A stretch of DNA of 64,000 nucleotides from an uncultured Ruminococcus sp. (GCA_902782445.1 CACZNC010000002.1:32080-96079), one strand, 5' to 3'. Shown: positions 27,561-36,883, numbered from the stretch's first letter. A program made the numbers and translations. The notes: generated from the letters alone by a model not told the origin.

Positions 27561-29350
27561 TATCCGAGATCCTCGGGAGCCTCGCCCGTCCAGTGGTCGA
27601 AATACTCGACGCCGCGCCATTTCCCCTCGAGGAGCGCCCGGTGGGTGGTCTCCACATTGCACCATTCGTCGATGCGGGAGAGCCCGAAGGCCTTCCAGTC
27701 CCCGAAAAAGCGGTTGATCTCTTCGGCGTCGTATTCGCCCCGGAGCATGGTCTTCCGCTTCAGGGCCACCCAGCGGATCGACAGGCGGTTCTTCTCCACC
27801 CGCGCCAGCCGGACGGGATCCCCCTTCACCGCCTCAGCCGCCCGGTCGAAGAGGGCGTTGTAGCGGTCCAGCATGTCCTCCTCGAGGAAGCCGTGGAGGG
27901 GATTGTCGTTGAATCCGACGTGATCCCCCCGCTCCCCGCAGGTGTCGCAGAGCAGGTTCAGATATTCGTCGAGAGCCTCGGCCGCGGGACCGTAGAAGTA
28001 CTCCATGAACTCCCGGCGGTGGGTCTCGATGTCGCAGTAGGGATCCCAGAGCAGCTTCGAGACGAGGTATGCCCGCAGTTCGTTGAAGTCCACGCCTCCC
28101 CTCGACGCGCCGTTGGCCTGTTCGAACACGCCCTTGACGTTGTTCTCGGCCATGAGTTGGGCGTTTCGGGCGAGGATCCGCCAGTTCGGATGGGGCGTCG
28201 GATAGTGGGCGAAGCAGGTGGTGTAGTCCCAGATGTACATCCGGTCGCAGATCTTCCCCCATTCCCGGAGATCGGTGATGAAATTGGAGCGGGTCCCGTC
28301 CGGCCTCATCACGCCGCGGCTCTCGTCGTCGCAGGCGTCGAAGGGATGGCAGAAGCAGCATTCGATGGAGCAGAGCCGCACGCAGACGTTCTTCCGGTTG
28401 CGGACGTATTTCGGAGCGGGACGGGAATAGGTGTAGGCGAGGGTGTCGAAGACGATATCCGGGAACTCGGGCTCGAGGGCTTCGGCCACGGCGTTGACAA
28501 AGCGGAGCAGAGTACCGGAGGAGGAGCCCTCTTCCTCGTCGATCCTCTTGCAGTTTTCGCAGGTGCAGTTCCCGCCCCAGTCGTTCTGGGAGATCGACAT
28601 GAGCCGGTGTCCGGGATGGGATCTGAGGAATTCCCGGGTCTTTTCGATCACCAGCGCGAGCACATCGGGATTCGAGAGGCAGAGCTGGGTCCGCCCGCCG
28701 TCGGTGGTGACCCGCTTTCCGTTGACCTCGGCGAAGTATTCGGGATGGTCCTTCCCGTAGACCCGGGCGGGGACCAGCTGATCGAAGGTGTGGACGTGCA
28801 TGGCGTAGGTGAGGTTGCCGCCCAGCCGTTCGGGGATGCGTCCCGCCCCGTTGAACCGGCGTTTCGCGGCGAAGCGGGGGTACTGCTCGATATCGGCGTA
28901 GTTGTGGCGGCGGAACTCAAAGACGGGCTCCTCCTTCGCGCGGATCGGCGGGATCGAAAGGCCGGGATCCGTCGGGACCTTTTCGCAGAGCGGGGTGAAG
29001 AAGCGGCATCCGAGGCGTTCGAGCAGGTCGTAGACCCCGTAGAGCACGCCCCGTTTTCCTCCGCCGATCTTCACGGAGTCAGAATCCGCCTCGATGATGA
29101 ATCCGTCTTCGGAGCAGGACGAGACGTCAAGCCCGGAGGCCGCTCCGAGAGAGATCGCCTTCGCAGGCCCTTCCGGATCGTCCGCGGCGAGCACGGGGAT
29201 GGAGGCGGCCGTGATCCTGCCGAGGTAGTAGCGCAGTTCCTTCGCCGCCGTGAGCACGGGGGACGCGGGATTGGAAAGATCTTCCGCCGGGATGCGGATG
29301 GACACGAGGGCGGTCCGGTTCTCCGCGAGGGTGAATCCGTTCTGATCCAT
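27560..29350 (-). CDS. DUF4838 protein, predicted carbohydrate-active enzyme
   Basis: 596 residues, no signal peptide, so probably cytosolic. The N-terminus (residues 1-125) looks like the alpha-glucuronidase/hexosaminidase-type beta domain (AAKELRYYLGRITAASIPVL, GGKRGVLYGVYDLLERLGCRFFTP). The DUF4838 TIM-barrel follows (LGGNLTYAMHVHTFDQLVP, QLCLSNPDVLALVIEKTREFLR, ISQNDWGGNCTCENCKRIDEEEGSSSGTLLRFVNAVAEAL). Family members occur in polysaccharide loci but their reaction is mostly undefined. First gene of a six-gene importer operon, it probably acts on the imported glycan. GGAGG lies 8 bases before the ATG. Confidence 0.85.
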   Translation of the reverse strand: MDQNGFTLAENRTALVSIRIPAEDLSNPASPVLTAAKELRYYLGRITAASIPVLAADDPEGPAKAISLGAASGLDVSSCSEDGFIIEADSDSVKIGGGKRGVLYGVYDLLERLGCRFFTPLCEKVPTDPGLSIPPIRAKEEPVFEFRRHNYADIEQYPRFAAKRRFNGAGRIPERLGGNLTYAMHVHTFDQLVPARVYGKDHPEYFAEVNGKRVTTDGGRTQLCLSNPDVLALVIEKTREFLRSHPGHRLMSISQNDWGGNCTCENCKRIDEEEGSSSGTLLRFVNAVAEALEPEFPDIVFDTLAYTYSRPAPKYVRNRKNVCVRLCSIECCFCHPFDACDDESRGVMRPDGTRSNFITDLREWGKICDRMYIWDYTTCFAHYPTPHPNWRILARNAQLMAENNVKGVFEQANGASRGGVDFNELRAYLVSKLLWDPYCDIETHRREFMEYFYGPAAEALDEYLNLLCDTCGERGDHVGFNDNPLHGFLEEDMLDRYNALFDRAAEAVKGDPVRLARVEKNRLSIRWVALKRKTMLRGEYDAEEINRFFGDWKAFGLSRIDEWCNVETTHRALLEGKWRGVEYFDHWTGEAPEDLG

Positions 29351-29425
29351 GAGAATTACCTCCGTCTGATCCTGTCTGATACGTTTTTTCGCCGGAGATC
29401 GCGTTTATCCGGCGGGTCTGCTTCT

Positions 29426-29454
29426 ATTATAGCGGCCGGCGTCCCGCTTGTCAA
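29426..29454 (-). promoter_or_regulatory. Promoter of the DUF4838/ABC operon
   Basis: TTGACA (29454-29449), 17-base spacer, TATAAT (29431-29426). Confidence 0.75.
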
Positions 29455-29536
29455 TGCGTCGGGAAAAAACCGGAAAAAGATCCGTTTTCCCGGGGTCTGA
29501 CGGGGGACTTCCCTGCCGGATCGCGGGGCGGGGATC

Positions 29537-31000
29537 TCAGTCCTCGTCGACGGTCATCGAGAAACGGGTGAATTCCGCGCTGCCTCCCGCTTCCTTTCCG
29601 GACATGAGGAAAAGTCCGATCCGCACGCCGGCGAAGTGGTCGAGGCGGTAGACCAGCTTGTGGACCGGTCCCAGCGGACGCCAGCCGTCCCCGGTCTCCG
29701 CGTAGAACGCGACCGTGTCTTTCAGATCCCGGAAATCATAGACCGCCCGGAATCTCGCTGCAGGTCCCTCCGCCGGGATCTTCTCCGCCTCCCGGAAGCC
29801 TTCGTCGGTCTTTTCGCCCATGACGAGGAAATACGATCCGTTTTCCTTCCGCAGTCCCGCCCAGGCGTAGAGACCTTGGAGGGCGCAGAGGCCGGCGGTG
29901 TCCCCGTCTTTCAGATCTTCGCCGCAGACGGTGATCTCCGCCGCGCATCCGGGATCGAAGGTCCGACGGGTGAGGGTGTTCCGGGCCTCCGTGATCTCCC
30001 CGTCGACGCGGGAGGAGGTGAGGCGCAGGGCTCCGTTTCCGATCCGGACGTTTTGGAGGTCGGGCTCGTGGTTCCATTCCCATTCCGGCGCGGGGACGGG
30101 GGAGGTGAAATCGTCGTCCCCCCAGAGAGGCCGCAGCACCGCGCCGGGGCGGAGATCTTCCGTCTCAAAATCGAGGGAGGGGGAGGAGAATTTCGGGAAA
30201 CCGTTCTCCCAGGCGATCGGCATGACCACCGGCATTCTCCCCGCCGCGCCGTGATCCTGAAAGAGGACGGCGTACCAGTCCCCCGCGGGAGTGTCCACGA
30301 TGCCGCCCTGGGCGACGCCCTGCCGGAAGAATCCCATGTCGTCCTCCAGCACGTCCCCGCCCGTCCATTCCCCGTCCAGGGAATCGGCGCACCAGACCGC
30401 CTCGGTGCGCATGTGTCCCGCCGGCCAGTGGATCAGGAAGAGAACGTACTTCTCCCCGATATGATAGAGGTGGGACCCCTCGTAGCCAAGCCCCCGGGCC
30501 GTGTCCCCGGCGATGATCCGGTCGAGTCCCCCGGGCTTCGGGCGGCTGAGGTCCGGTTCCATCTCCACAAGGCGGATATTCCGGTTGCCGCTCGCGATAT
30601 AGACCCGCCCGTCGTCGTCGAAGAGCAGGGAGGAATCGTGATAGAACCCCTCGATGGGATGGGAGGTCCAGGGCCCTTCGATCTTTTCGGCGGTGTAGTG
30701 ATAGGTTTTGTGCGTGTCGTTGGCGGCGAAGACCGCGTGAAAGACGCCGTCGTGATACCGCAGGGAGGGCGCCCACATCCCCTGCGAATAGATGCTCCCC
30801 TCTTCCATCCTCCGGGCAGGGGTGGTCTCCATGATGTCATAGACGTGGCCCGCCGTCTCCCAGTGGATGAGATCATGGGAGCGGAGGATCACCCCGCCGG
30901 GGAAGAAATGCATGGTGGTGCTGAGCATGTAGTAGGTGTCGCCGACGCGGATCACGTCGACGTCCGGGTAGTCCGCTCGGATCGTGGGGAATTTCCGCAT
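29537..31000 (-). CDS. Glycoside hydrolase family 43 enzyme
   Basis: 487 residues, no signal peptide, so intracellular hydrolysis of imported oligosaccharides. The five-blade propeller starts RADYPDVDVIRVGDTYYMLSTTMHFFPGG, with Asp13 as likely base; the transition-state Asp is in HDSSLLFDDDGRVYIASG and the acid Glu in GYEGSHLYHIG. A C-terminal beta-sandwich (about 305-487) of the type common in GH43 beta-xylosidases and arabinofuranosidases follows (TRRTFDPGCAAEITV...LYAWAGLRKENG). GGAGGAGG sits before the ATG. It has its own promoter at 31063 but lies head-to-tail with the DUF4838 operon. Exact linkage specificity cannot be read off. Confidence 0.9.
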   Translation of the reverse strand: MRKFPTIRADYPDVDVIRVGDTYYMLSTTMHFFPGGVILRSHDLIHWETAGHVYDIMETTPARRMEEGSIYSQGMWAPSLRYHDGVFHAVFAANDTHKTYHYTAEKIEGPWTSHPIEGFYHDSSLLFDDDGRVYIASGNRNIRLVEMEPDLSRPKPGGLDRIIAGDTARGLGYEGSHLYHIGEKYVLFLIHWPAGHMRTEAVWCADSLDGEWTGGDVLEDDMGFFRQGVAQGGIVDTPAGDWYAVLFQDHGAAGRMPVVMPIAWENGFPKFSSPSLDFETEDLRPGAVLRPLWGDDDFTSPVPAPEWEWNHEPDLQNVRIGNGALRLTSSRVDGEITEARNTLTRRTFDPGCAAEITVCGEDLKDGDTAGLCALQGLYAWAGLRKENGSYFLVMGEKTDEGFREAEKIPAEGPAARFRAVYDFRDLKDTVAFYAETGDGWRPLGPVHKLVYRLDHFAGVRIGLFLMSGKEAGGSAEFTRFSMTVDED

Positions 31001-31034
31001 GTGCCTCCTCCTTCCGCCGCTGTACGGCACCCCC

Positions 31035-31063
31035 ATTATACCAGATCCCGGACGATTTGTCCA
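31035..31063 (-). promoter_or_regulatory. Promoter of the GH43 gene
   Basis: TGGACA (31063-31058), 17-base spacer, TATAAT (31040-31035). Confidence 0.6.
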
Positions 31064-31098
31064 CAGGAAAGGAGAATCCCGGACAAACGCGCAAAAGA

Positions 31099-31132
31099 AC
31101 CGCCCGGGAGACACGGGTTCCTGCCGGACGGT
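31099..31132 (-). terminator. Probable terminator between symporter and GH43 transcripts
   Basis: ACCGTCCGG and CCGGGCGGT arms (minus strand) followed by TCTTTT. It lies 270 bases after the symporter stop and just upstream of the GH43 promoter. Confidence 0.5.
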
Positions 31133-31154
31133 CTTTGTTTCAGGGATTATGATA

Positions 31155-31205
31155 CGGTTTTCCTTCTATGAAGCTGACTCCATGGGTTTTGATCGCTTCA
31201 CCCGG
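31155..31205 (-). repeat. Fragment of repeat A (R end only)
   Basis: About 50 bases matching the R end of repeat family A (TTCCTTCTATGAAGCTGAC-like sequence then CATGGGTTTTGATCGC) directly beside a repeat B copy. The rest of the element is missing. Confidence 0.5.
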
Positions 31206-31233
31206 ACGGCTGACCGTCGAAATCGGCTTCACG

Positions 31234-31346
31234 TTGTCATTCTGAGGAGCCTGCGACGAAGAATCTCCGCACGTGAGGTCATGTAAAATCTGACGCCGGG
31301 AGATTCTTCGCTGACAGCACGACTGCGTCGGTGCGTCAGAATGACA
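31234..31346. repeat. Palindromic repeat B, copy 1
   Basis: Terminal arms TTGTCATTCTGAGG... and ...CAGAATGACAA with inner arms GAAGAATCTCC and GGAGATTCTTC. Two other loci in the window carry it. MITE-like, no coding capacity. Confidence 0.75.
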
Positions 31347-31399
31347 AAGTAAGGGCGGGACGGGACGTACAGCAGAAGGAATGGAGTATGGACCGCGGA

Positions 31400-32983
31400 T
31401 CAGCCTTCCTTCTCGTCCTCGCCGAGAGCGGTCGTCGCGTGGACCACCACGGTGCGGTCGTAGCAGGAAAACATTTCCGAGACCTTCTTCGCGTCGGGTT
31501 TCGGGGTCAGGAGGCTGACGATCGGGACGAGGACCAGACCCGCTACCATCGCGAGAACGCCCGCGTTGATCGGGGAGGCGAAGAAGGGGCTGATGAACAC
31601 GCGGCCCGTGGCGTTGCAGATCATATCCGCGGCCATGATGCCGACGCCGCAGACAAAGCTAACCCAGACGGAGGCCTTCGTGACCCATTTTCCGTAGAGG
31701 CTGTACAGGAAGGGAGCGAGGAATGCGCCGGCCAGAGCACCCCAGGAAATGCCCATCAGCTGCGCGATGAAGGTGACGCTGGACTTGACCTGAACGATGG
31801 CGATCACGGCGGAGACCACGATGAAGAACACGATGAGGGCGCGGATGAGGAGCATCTGGCTCTTCTGTTCGGTCTTCTTGCCGGACTTCGACCGGATCGG
31901 GAGGATCATATCGAGGGTGAGGGTGGAGGAGGAGGTCAGCACCAGGGAGGACAGGGTGGACATGGAGGCGGAAAGCACCAGCACGATCACGATGGCCACG
32001 ACGATGTTCGGAAGCCCTTCGAGCATCTTCGGAACGATGCTGTCGTAGACGGGATTGCCGTTCGCGCCGTATTCGATCACGTCCCCGTACAGTCTGCCGA
32101 AGCCGCCGAGGAAGTAGCATCCGCCGGCCACGACGATGGCGAAGAGGGTGGAGATCAGGGTGCCCTTTGAAATGTCGGATTCGCTCTTGATGGCGTAAAA
32201 CTTGCCGACCATCTGGGGAAGGCCCCAGGTGCCGAGGGAGGTGAGGAGGACGACGCCGAGCAGGGTCAGCGGCTCCGGACCGAGGAAGGAGGAGAACGCG
32301 CCCTTCAGTCCGGGGTTGGCGGTGGATTCGATCGCGGACAGGGAGTTCATCGCCTGCATGAAGCCGCCGTTGTCCTTCAGGACCGCGCCGATCACGAGGA
32401 CGATGCCGACCAGCATGATGAGACCCTGGATGAAGTCGTTCACGGCCGTGGCCATGTAGCCGCCCGCGATGACGTAGATGCCGGTCAGAACGGACATGAT
32501 GACGACGCACCAGACGTAGTCGATGCCGAAGGCGGACTCAAACAGACGGGAGAGGCCGTTGTAGAGGGAGGCGGTGTAGGGGATCAGGAAGACGAAGACG
32601 ATGGCGGAGGCCGCGATCCTCAGCGCTCCCGAGCCGAAACGGGTCCCGAAATAGTCGGGCATGGTCTTGGAGTCGAGCTTCTGGGTGAGCAGGCGGGTCC
32701 GGCGGCCGAGGATGACCCACGCGAGGAGGGATCCGATCACGGCGTTCCCGATGCCGACCCAGGTGGTCGAAATGCCGAACCGCCAGCCGAACTGACCGGC
32801 GTACCCGATGAAAATGACGGCGGAGAAGTAGGAGGTCCCGTATGCGAACGCGGTCAGCCACGGACCGACGCTGCGGCCGCCGAGCACGAATCCGTGCACG
32901 CTGTTCGCCTGACGCCGGCAGAGAAAGCCGACCAGCACCATGACGGCGAAAAACAGGAGTAGAAACGCGAGTTTGAGTACCAT
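31400..32983 (-). CDS. Sodium:solute symporter (SSS family)
   Basis: 527 residues, about 13 predicted helices, inner membrane; Na+-driven uptake of a small organic solute. Family motifs: GFVLGGRSVGPWLTAFAYGTSYFSAVIFIGYAG near residues 30-60, WVILGRRTR, GGYMATAVNDFIQGLIM, and GTWGLPQMVGKFYAIKS. It resembles PutP/SglT-type carriers; the neighbourhood of GH43 and DUF4838 suggests a sugar or uronate, but proline-like substrates are not excluded. GGAGG precedes the ATG at 32983. A 220-base leader with an internal terminator-like hairpin lies upstream. Confidence 0.9.
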   Translation of the reverse strand: MVLKLAFLLLFFAVMVLVGFLCRRQANSVHGFVLGGRSVGPWLTAFAYGTSYFSAVIFIGYAGQFGWRFGISTTWVGIGNAVIGSLLAWVILGRRTRLLTQKLDSKTMPDYFGTRFGSGALRIAASAIVFVFLIPYTASLYNGLSRLFESAFGIDYVWCVVIMSVLTGIYVIAGGYMATAVNDFIQGLIMLVGIVLVIGAVLKDNGGFMQAMNSLSAIESTANPGLKGAFSSFLGPEPLTLLGVVLLTSLGTWGLPQMVGKFYAIKSESDISKGTLISTLFAIVVAGGCYFLGGFGRLYGDVIEYGANGNPVYDSIVPKMLEGLPNIVVAIVIVLVLSASMSTLSSLVLTSSSTLTLDMILPIRSKSGKKTEQKSQMLLIRALIVFFIVVSAVIAIVQVKSSVTFIAQLMGISWGALAGAFLAPFLYSLYGKWVTKASVWVSFVCGVGIMAADMICNATGRVFISPFFASPINAGVLAMVAGLVLVPIVSLLTPKPDAKKVSEMFSCYDRTVVVHATTALGEDEKEG

Positions 32984-33044
32984 AAGTTCCTCCGGACGAT
33001 TTGTCCCGCTTCGAAGCAGACGGCGGATCTTCCTTCCGATTCCC

Positions 33045-33150
33045 GAAAAAACAGGCCGCGCGGTGTGATTCCGTGCAGCCTGTGCGATTCCCCGGATCGG
33101 AATTCCTGCTTGCATCGCAAATCACTATTACCTTTCGACAAAGTAATAGT
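33045..33150 (-). promoter_or_regulatory. Structured leader of the symporter, possible attenuator
   Basis: Read on the minus strand: hairpin ACTATTAC/GTAATAGT (33150-33124), then a possible TGCGAT/ATCGCA pairing, then a GC-rich hairpin with ACAGGC/GCCTGT base (33083-33051) followed at once by six T. The last unit is a plausible intrinsic terminator lying 60 bases before the start codon. No known riboswitch class is recognised. Confidence 0.5.
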
Positions 33151-33212
33151 AATAATACGCGTATGCGAACACGAAGGAATTCATCGTATGCCTCTCAGCT
33201 GAATTTTTAGTC

Positions 33213-33241
33213 ATTATATCACCGGAAAGAGGGGCTGTCAA
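33213..33241 (-). promoter_or_regulatory. Promoter of the symporter gene
   Basis: TTGACA (33241-33236), 17-base spacer, TATAAT (33218-33213); leader about 220 bases. Confidence 0.75.
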
Positions 33242-33330
33242 GAGGTTTATGCGAATTTTTATCAGTTTTTCCGGTTGGTTTTCCGGTTTCGGCAGATCCG
33301 TCAGTCCCTCCGCCTTCCTCTCCCTCCCCC

Positions 33331-33359
33331 TTGTCAAAACCGCCGGAACATGGTATAAT
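33331..33359 (+). promoter_or_regulatory. Promoter of the macro-domain gene
   Basis: TTGTCA (33331-33336), 17-base spacer, TATAAT (33354-33359), with a TG just before the -10 box. Confidence 0.7.
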
Positions 33360-33397
33360 GGAGGCAGAAAAAACGCCCCCAACGGAAGGAGCACCCT

Positions 33398-34507
33398 ATG
33401 CCGTTTTATCTCCTGCACGAAGACATCACCCGGGTCAAGGCGGACGCCGTCGTCAACGCCGCAAATCCCTCCCTGCTCGGCGGGGGCGGTGTGGACGGAG
33501 CGATTCACCGCGCGGCGGGACCCGAACTCCGCGAGGAATGCGCCGCCCTCGGAGGATGCAGGCCCGGGGAGGCCAAAAAGACCGCCGCGTACCGTCTCCC
33601 GGCAAAATATGTGATCCACACCGTCGGTCCGATCTGGGAGGGGGGAAACGCGGGAGAGCGGGAGATCCTCGGACGCTGCTACAAAAATTCCCTCGCCCTC
33701 GCCCGGGACATCGGATGCGAAAGCGTCGTCTTCCCCCTGATCTCCGCCGGGGCTTACGGCTACCCCCGGGAAGAAGCTCTCGCCGCCGCCGTGGAGGAGA
33801 TCCGTGCCTTTCTCGACGACGGGAACGACGACATGACCGTCACCCTGGCCCTCTTCGACGATCCGGCGCGGATGCGGAAGGGATTTCCCCTGCTCGGGCG
33901 GATGCTCGAAGGACTGAATGTTCCCCGCCCCGCCGCGGATTTTGCCCCCGCCGCCCCCGGAGCCGCCCCGAAGAAGCGGAAAGCGGATTTTCTTTCCTTT
34001 ACCAGACGGGAAAAGGCCCGCGGGAATCTGGCCGGAGCGCTGTCCCTGCGGAAGGAGGAGGCCCCCGCCGCAAAAGAGGCTCTGGAAGACGCGGAAGTCC
34101 CCTCCATGGCGCAGGCGGCCCCGGCCTTCGGAAGCGCCTCCTCCCTCGAAGAAGCCCTCTCCATGATCGACGAGAGTTTTTCGGAAATGCTGCTGCGCAA
34201 GATCGACGAGCGGGGGATGAAGGATTCGGAGTGCTACCGCCGGGCAAACGTGGACCGCAAGCTCTTCTCGAAGATCCGGAGCGACCGCCGCTACCGCCCG
34301 AGCAAAGCCACGGCCCTCGCCTTCGCCGTCGCGCTGGAACTCTCCCTCCCAGAGACGGAGGAACTGCTCCTCAAAGCCGGGTACGCCCTCTCCCCCTCCG
34401 CCCCCTTCGACGTGATCGTGCGGTTCTTCATCGAGCGGGGGAAGTACGATCTGTTCGAAATCAACGAAGCCCTCTACGCCTTCGACCAGAAACAGCTCGG
34501 CGCCTGA
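33398..34507 (+). CDS. Macro-domain protein with C-terminal helical/HTH-like domain
   Basis: 369 residues. Residues 1-165 are a macro domain (ADP-ribose binding or hydrolysis): [27 protein letters not shown] and the [17 protein letters not shown] loop are intact, so ligand binding is likely. A basic/Ala-Pro linker follows. Residues about 255-369 form a helical domain ([69 protein letters not shown]) with XRE-like character. This combination is frequent in clostridia beside VWA proteins, as here. A stress or defence signalling role is plausible; not shown. GGAGG? is replaced by GAAGGAGC upstream of the ATG. Confidence 0.85.
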   Translation: MPFYLLHEDITRVKADAVVNAANPSLLGGGGVDGAIHRAAGPELREECAALGGCRPGEAKKTAAYRLPAKYVIHTVGPIWEGGNAGEREILGRCYKNSLALARDIGCESVVFPLISAGAYGYPREEALAAAVEEIRAFLDDGNDDMTVTLALFDDPARMRKGFPLLGRMLEGLNVPRPAADFAPAAPGAAPKKRKADFLSFTRREKARGNLAGALSLRKEEAPAAKEALEDAEVPSMAQAAPAFGSASSLEEALSMIDESFSEMLLRKIDERGMKDSECYRRANVDRKLFSKIRSDRRYRPSKATALAFAVALELSLPETEELLLKAGYALSPSAPFDVIVRFFIERGKYDLFEINEALYAFDQKQLGA

Positions 34508-34610
34508 GGTGTGAAATGTCGCTTGACGGGCGACCATTTTTCCTCCGCCCCGTGGTATAATGCAGTCACAGAGAAAAAAACCACACCACACACAGACGGA
34601 GGAAAAGAAC

Positions 34611-35243
34611 ATGAAAAAAGGACTGACCGAACTCGTATTCATTCTCGACCGCAGCGGATCCATGGCTCCCCTCGCGACCGACACCATCGGAGGATTCAAT
34701 TCGATGATCGCCCGCCAGCAGAAGGAGGACGGGGAGTGCCTCGTCTCGACGGTGCTCTTCGCCAACGAAAGCACGCTCATCCACGACCGGATCCCGCTTG
34801 CGAAGGTCCCGGAGCTGACGGACCGGGAGTACTACGCCGGGGGATGCACGGCTCTCTTCGACGCGGTGGGGAGCACCATCCGCCGCATCGAGACCATCCA
34901 CCGCTACGCCCGGGAAGAGGACGTGCCGGAGAAGACCCTCTTCGTCATCACCACCGACGGACTCGAAAACGCCAGCCGGCAGTTCTCGGGAAAGCAGGTC
35001 AGGAAACTGGTCGAAGAGATGAAGCAGAAGCGGGGCTGGGAATTCGTCTTCCTCGCCGCCAACATCGACGCGGAGGAGACGGCGGAGACCATCGGGATCT
35101 CCCGGGAGCTGGCCCTGAACTACACGGCGGACAAGAAGGAGACCGCGCGTCTGTTCCGCCGGATCGACCGGACCGTAGGGGCCGCACGCGCCTGCGCTCC
35201 CGCGGAGGAGTTCAAAGCTGCGCTTAGGGACGATATCGAATAA
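34611..35243 (+). CDS. VWA-domain protein (TerY-like)
   Basis: 210 residues, a single cytosolic von Willebrand factor A domain. The metal-ion site DRSGSM (Asp13, Ser15, Ser17) is complete, with Thr/Asp partners in GGCTALFDAV and FVITTDGLENAS. TerY-type VWA proteins belong to tellurite/stress phospho-signalling gene sets, but none of the other ter genes is here. It follows the macro-domain gene by about 100 bases and has its own -10 box TATAAT at 34556-34561 (no clear -35). The pairing with a macro-domain protein suggests a shared function in nucleotide or ADP-ribose-linked stress response. Confidence 0.85.
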   Translation: MKKGLTELVFILDRSGSMAPLATDTIGGFNSMIARQQKEDGECLVSTVLFANESTLIHDRIPLAKVPELTDREYYAGGCTALFDAVGSTIRRIETIHRYAREEDVPEKTLFVITTDGLENASRQFSGKQVRKLVEEMKQKRGWEFVFLAANIDAEETAETIGISRELALNYTADKKETARLFRRIDRTVGAARACAPAEEFKAALRDDIE

Positions 35244-35469
35244 GATTTCCCCCGCCCCCACAGGTGTCTTATTTGATCCCTTCTCGAAGGGAAAAAGGTA
35301 TGAAACGCTGCGCGTTTCGGATTTAATGTCCCTGCGCGGGACAGGCGGCAGGGGGAACATCTCAGGCCGAAGTCCCCCCTGCGGGTCCTTGGCCGTATGG
35401 CATAAACTTACAGCTCGTACCGGAATCGAAATTCGATCTTGCATCCCACGGTCCTCGCGCGGTCTCTGT

Positions 35470-35531
35470 TCGTGCAGCCGAAACATGCGCAGACAAGTCT
35501 GCGGCCTCCGGCGGAGATTCAGGCGCGCATT
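35470..35531. repeat. Repeat C, copy 1
   Basis: Shares about 60 bases with 49150-49213, including hairpins CGCAGAC/GTCTGCG and CTCCG/CGGAG. The whole non-coding stretch 35250-35615 is rich in small GC hairpins (for example GTCCCTGCGCGGGAC) and shows no gene. Confidence 0.6.
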
Positions 35532-35615
35532 ACAGGGGGCCACAGCCGGTTTGTGCAGACGAAAATTGTTTGAGCTATATTCCGAAATCAAACCGCATAA
35601 AAAAGTATCAAAAAA

Positions 35616-35646
35616 AACCGTTCGAGATCAGATAGACCGAACGGTT
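35616..35646. terminator. Bidirectional terminator between VWA gene and hydF
   Basis: AACCGTTCG and CGAACGGTT arms, with a run of A before and a run of T after, so it works in both directions. Confidence 0.85.
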
Positions 35647-35671
35647 CTTTTTTTCGTTATGGCCGGGCGCG

Positions 35672-36883
35672 TTATCTTTCTTCCAGCAGTCGGAGCGTCT
35701 CCGGGAACGGGCCGAGGGAGCGGGCGAGGATGCCGTGGATCTGGGCGATGGCGACGCCGTAGTTGACGACGGGGGTCCCGGCTTCGCGGCAGATCTCGAT
35801 CCGGCTCTTCATTTCCCGCTCGTTCAGCATACAGCCGCCGCAGTGGACGACGAGCCGGTACGCCGACGGATCCCGGGGGAATTCGCCGCCGGAGGTGAAG
35901 GAGAACGCGGGATCGGCTCCCGTGTATTCCCGGATCCAGCGGGGGAGCTTTTCCGTCCCGATATCCCCGCACTGGCGGTGGTGGGTGCATCCCTCCGATA
36001 TGAGGACCGGATCCCCGTCCCGGAGGTTTTTCAGAGCCGCCGCGCCCTTCACCAGTTCGTCGAGGTCCCCCTTGTACCGGGCGAAGAGGATGGAGAAGGA
36101 GGTCAGCGGCACCGCGTCCGGCACGATCTTCGAGACCCTTCCGAACGCCTGGGAATCGGTGATGACGAGCTTCGGCGGGGCGGCGAGGGCGGTGAGGGTC
36201 CCGGCGAGCTCCGTGTCCCGGCAGCAGAGGGCGGAGCATCCCCCCTCCAGCAGATCCCGGATCGTCTGCTGCTGCGGCAGGATCAGTCTGCCCTTCGGAG
36301 CGGCGGCGTCGATGGGGATCACTAAGACCGCCGTGTCCCCGGGTTCCAACAGATCCGCGGCGATGCGCTTTTCCTCGGCCGTTTTTTTCGTCCCGAGGGC
36401 GGCGATCCTCTCCCGCAGATCCCGGATCCCCTCCCCGGTCAGGGCGCTCACGGGGATCAGATTTTCCGAGGCGGCGGGGGGATCGGCCAGAAGATCGGAC
36501 TTATTCCAGGCGATCACGTAGGGGATCCCCTTCTTTTGGAAGGCGTCCTCGAGGGTCCGGTCCCTCTCCGTCATGCCCCGGGTCCCGTCCGCCACCAGCA
36601 CCGCGACGTCCGTTTCGGAGAGCGTGTCGAGGGCCCGGCGCACCCGCATTTCCCCGAGCTCCCCTTCGTCGTCGATGCCGGGGGTGTCGATCACCACAAC
36701 GGGACCGAGGGGCAGAATCTCCATCGCCTTTTTCACGGGATCCGTGGTCGTGCCCCTGACGGCGGACACAAGGGACAGCTTCTGCCCCGTCACGGCGTTC
36801 ACGACGCTGGATTTGCCCGCGTTTCTCAGTCCGAAGAAGCCGACGTGCACCCGCTCGCCGGACGGCGTATCGTTCATTCCCAT
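35672..36883 (-). CDS. hydF: [FeFe]-hydrogenase H-cluster maturation GTPase HydF
   Basis: 403 residues. GTPase domain with P-loop GLRNAGKSS (residues 18-26), DTPGID, NKSD; a dimerisation domain; and an FeS-binding C-terminal domain with CTHHRQCGD and VVHCGGCM, the CxHx(n)HCxxC ligands of HydF. HydF is the scaffold for the 2Fe subcluster of [FeFe] hydrogenase, working with the radical SAM enzymes HydE and HydG, which are not in the window. It starts 27 bases after the binding-protein gene, so it looks like the last gene of the nitrogenase-like operon. That position is unexpected; either simple read-through or a maturation role for the reductase is possible. Confidence 0.93.
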   Translation of the reverse strand: MGMNDTPSGERVHVGFFGLRNAGKSSVVNAVTGQKLSLVSAVRGTTTDPVKKAMEILPLGPVVVIDTPGIDDEGELGEMRVRRALDTLSETDVAVLVADGTRGMTERDRTLEDAFQKKGIPYVIAWNKSDLLADPPAASENLIPVSALTGEGIRDLRERIAALGTKKTAEEKRIAADLLEPGDTAVLVIPIDAAAPKGRLILPQQQTIRDLLEGGCSALCCRDTELAGTLTALAAPPKLVITDSQAFGRVSKIVPDAVPLTSFSILFARYKGDLDELVKGAAALKNLRDGDPVLISEGCTHHRQCGDIGTEKLPRWIREYTGADPAFSFTSGGEFPRDPSAYRLVVHCGGCMLNEREMKSRIEICREAGTPVVNYGVAIAQIHGILARSLGPFPETLRLLEER

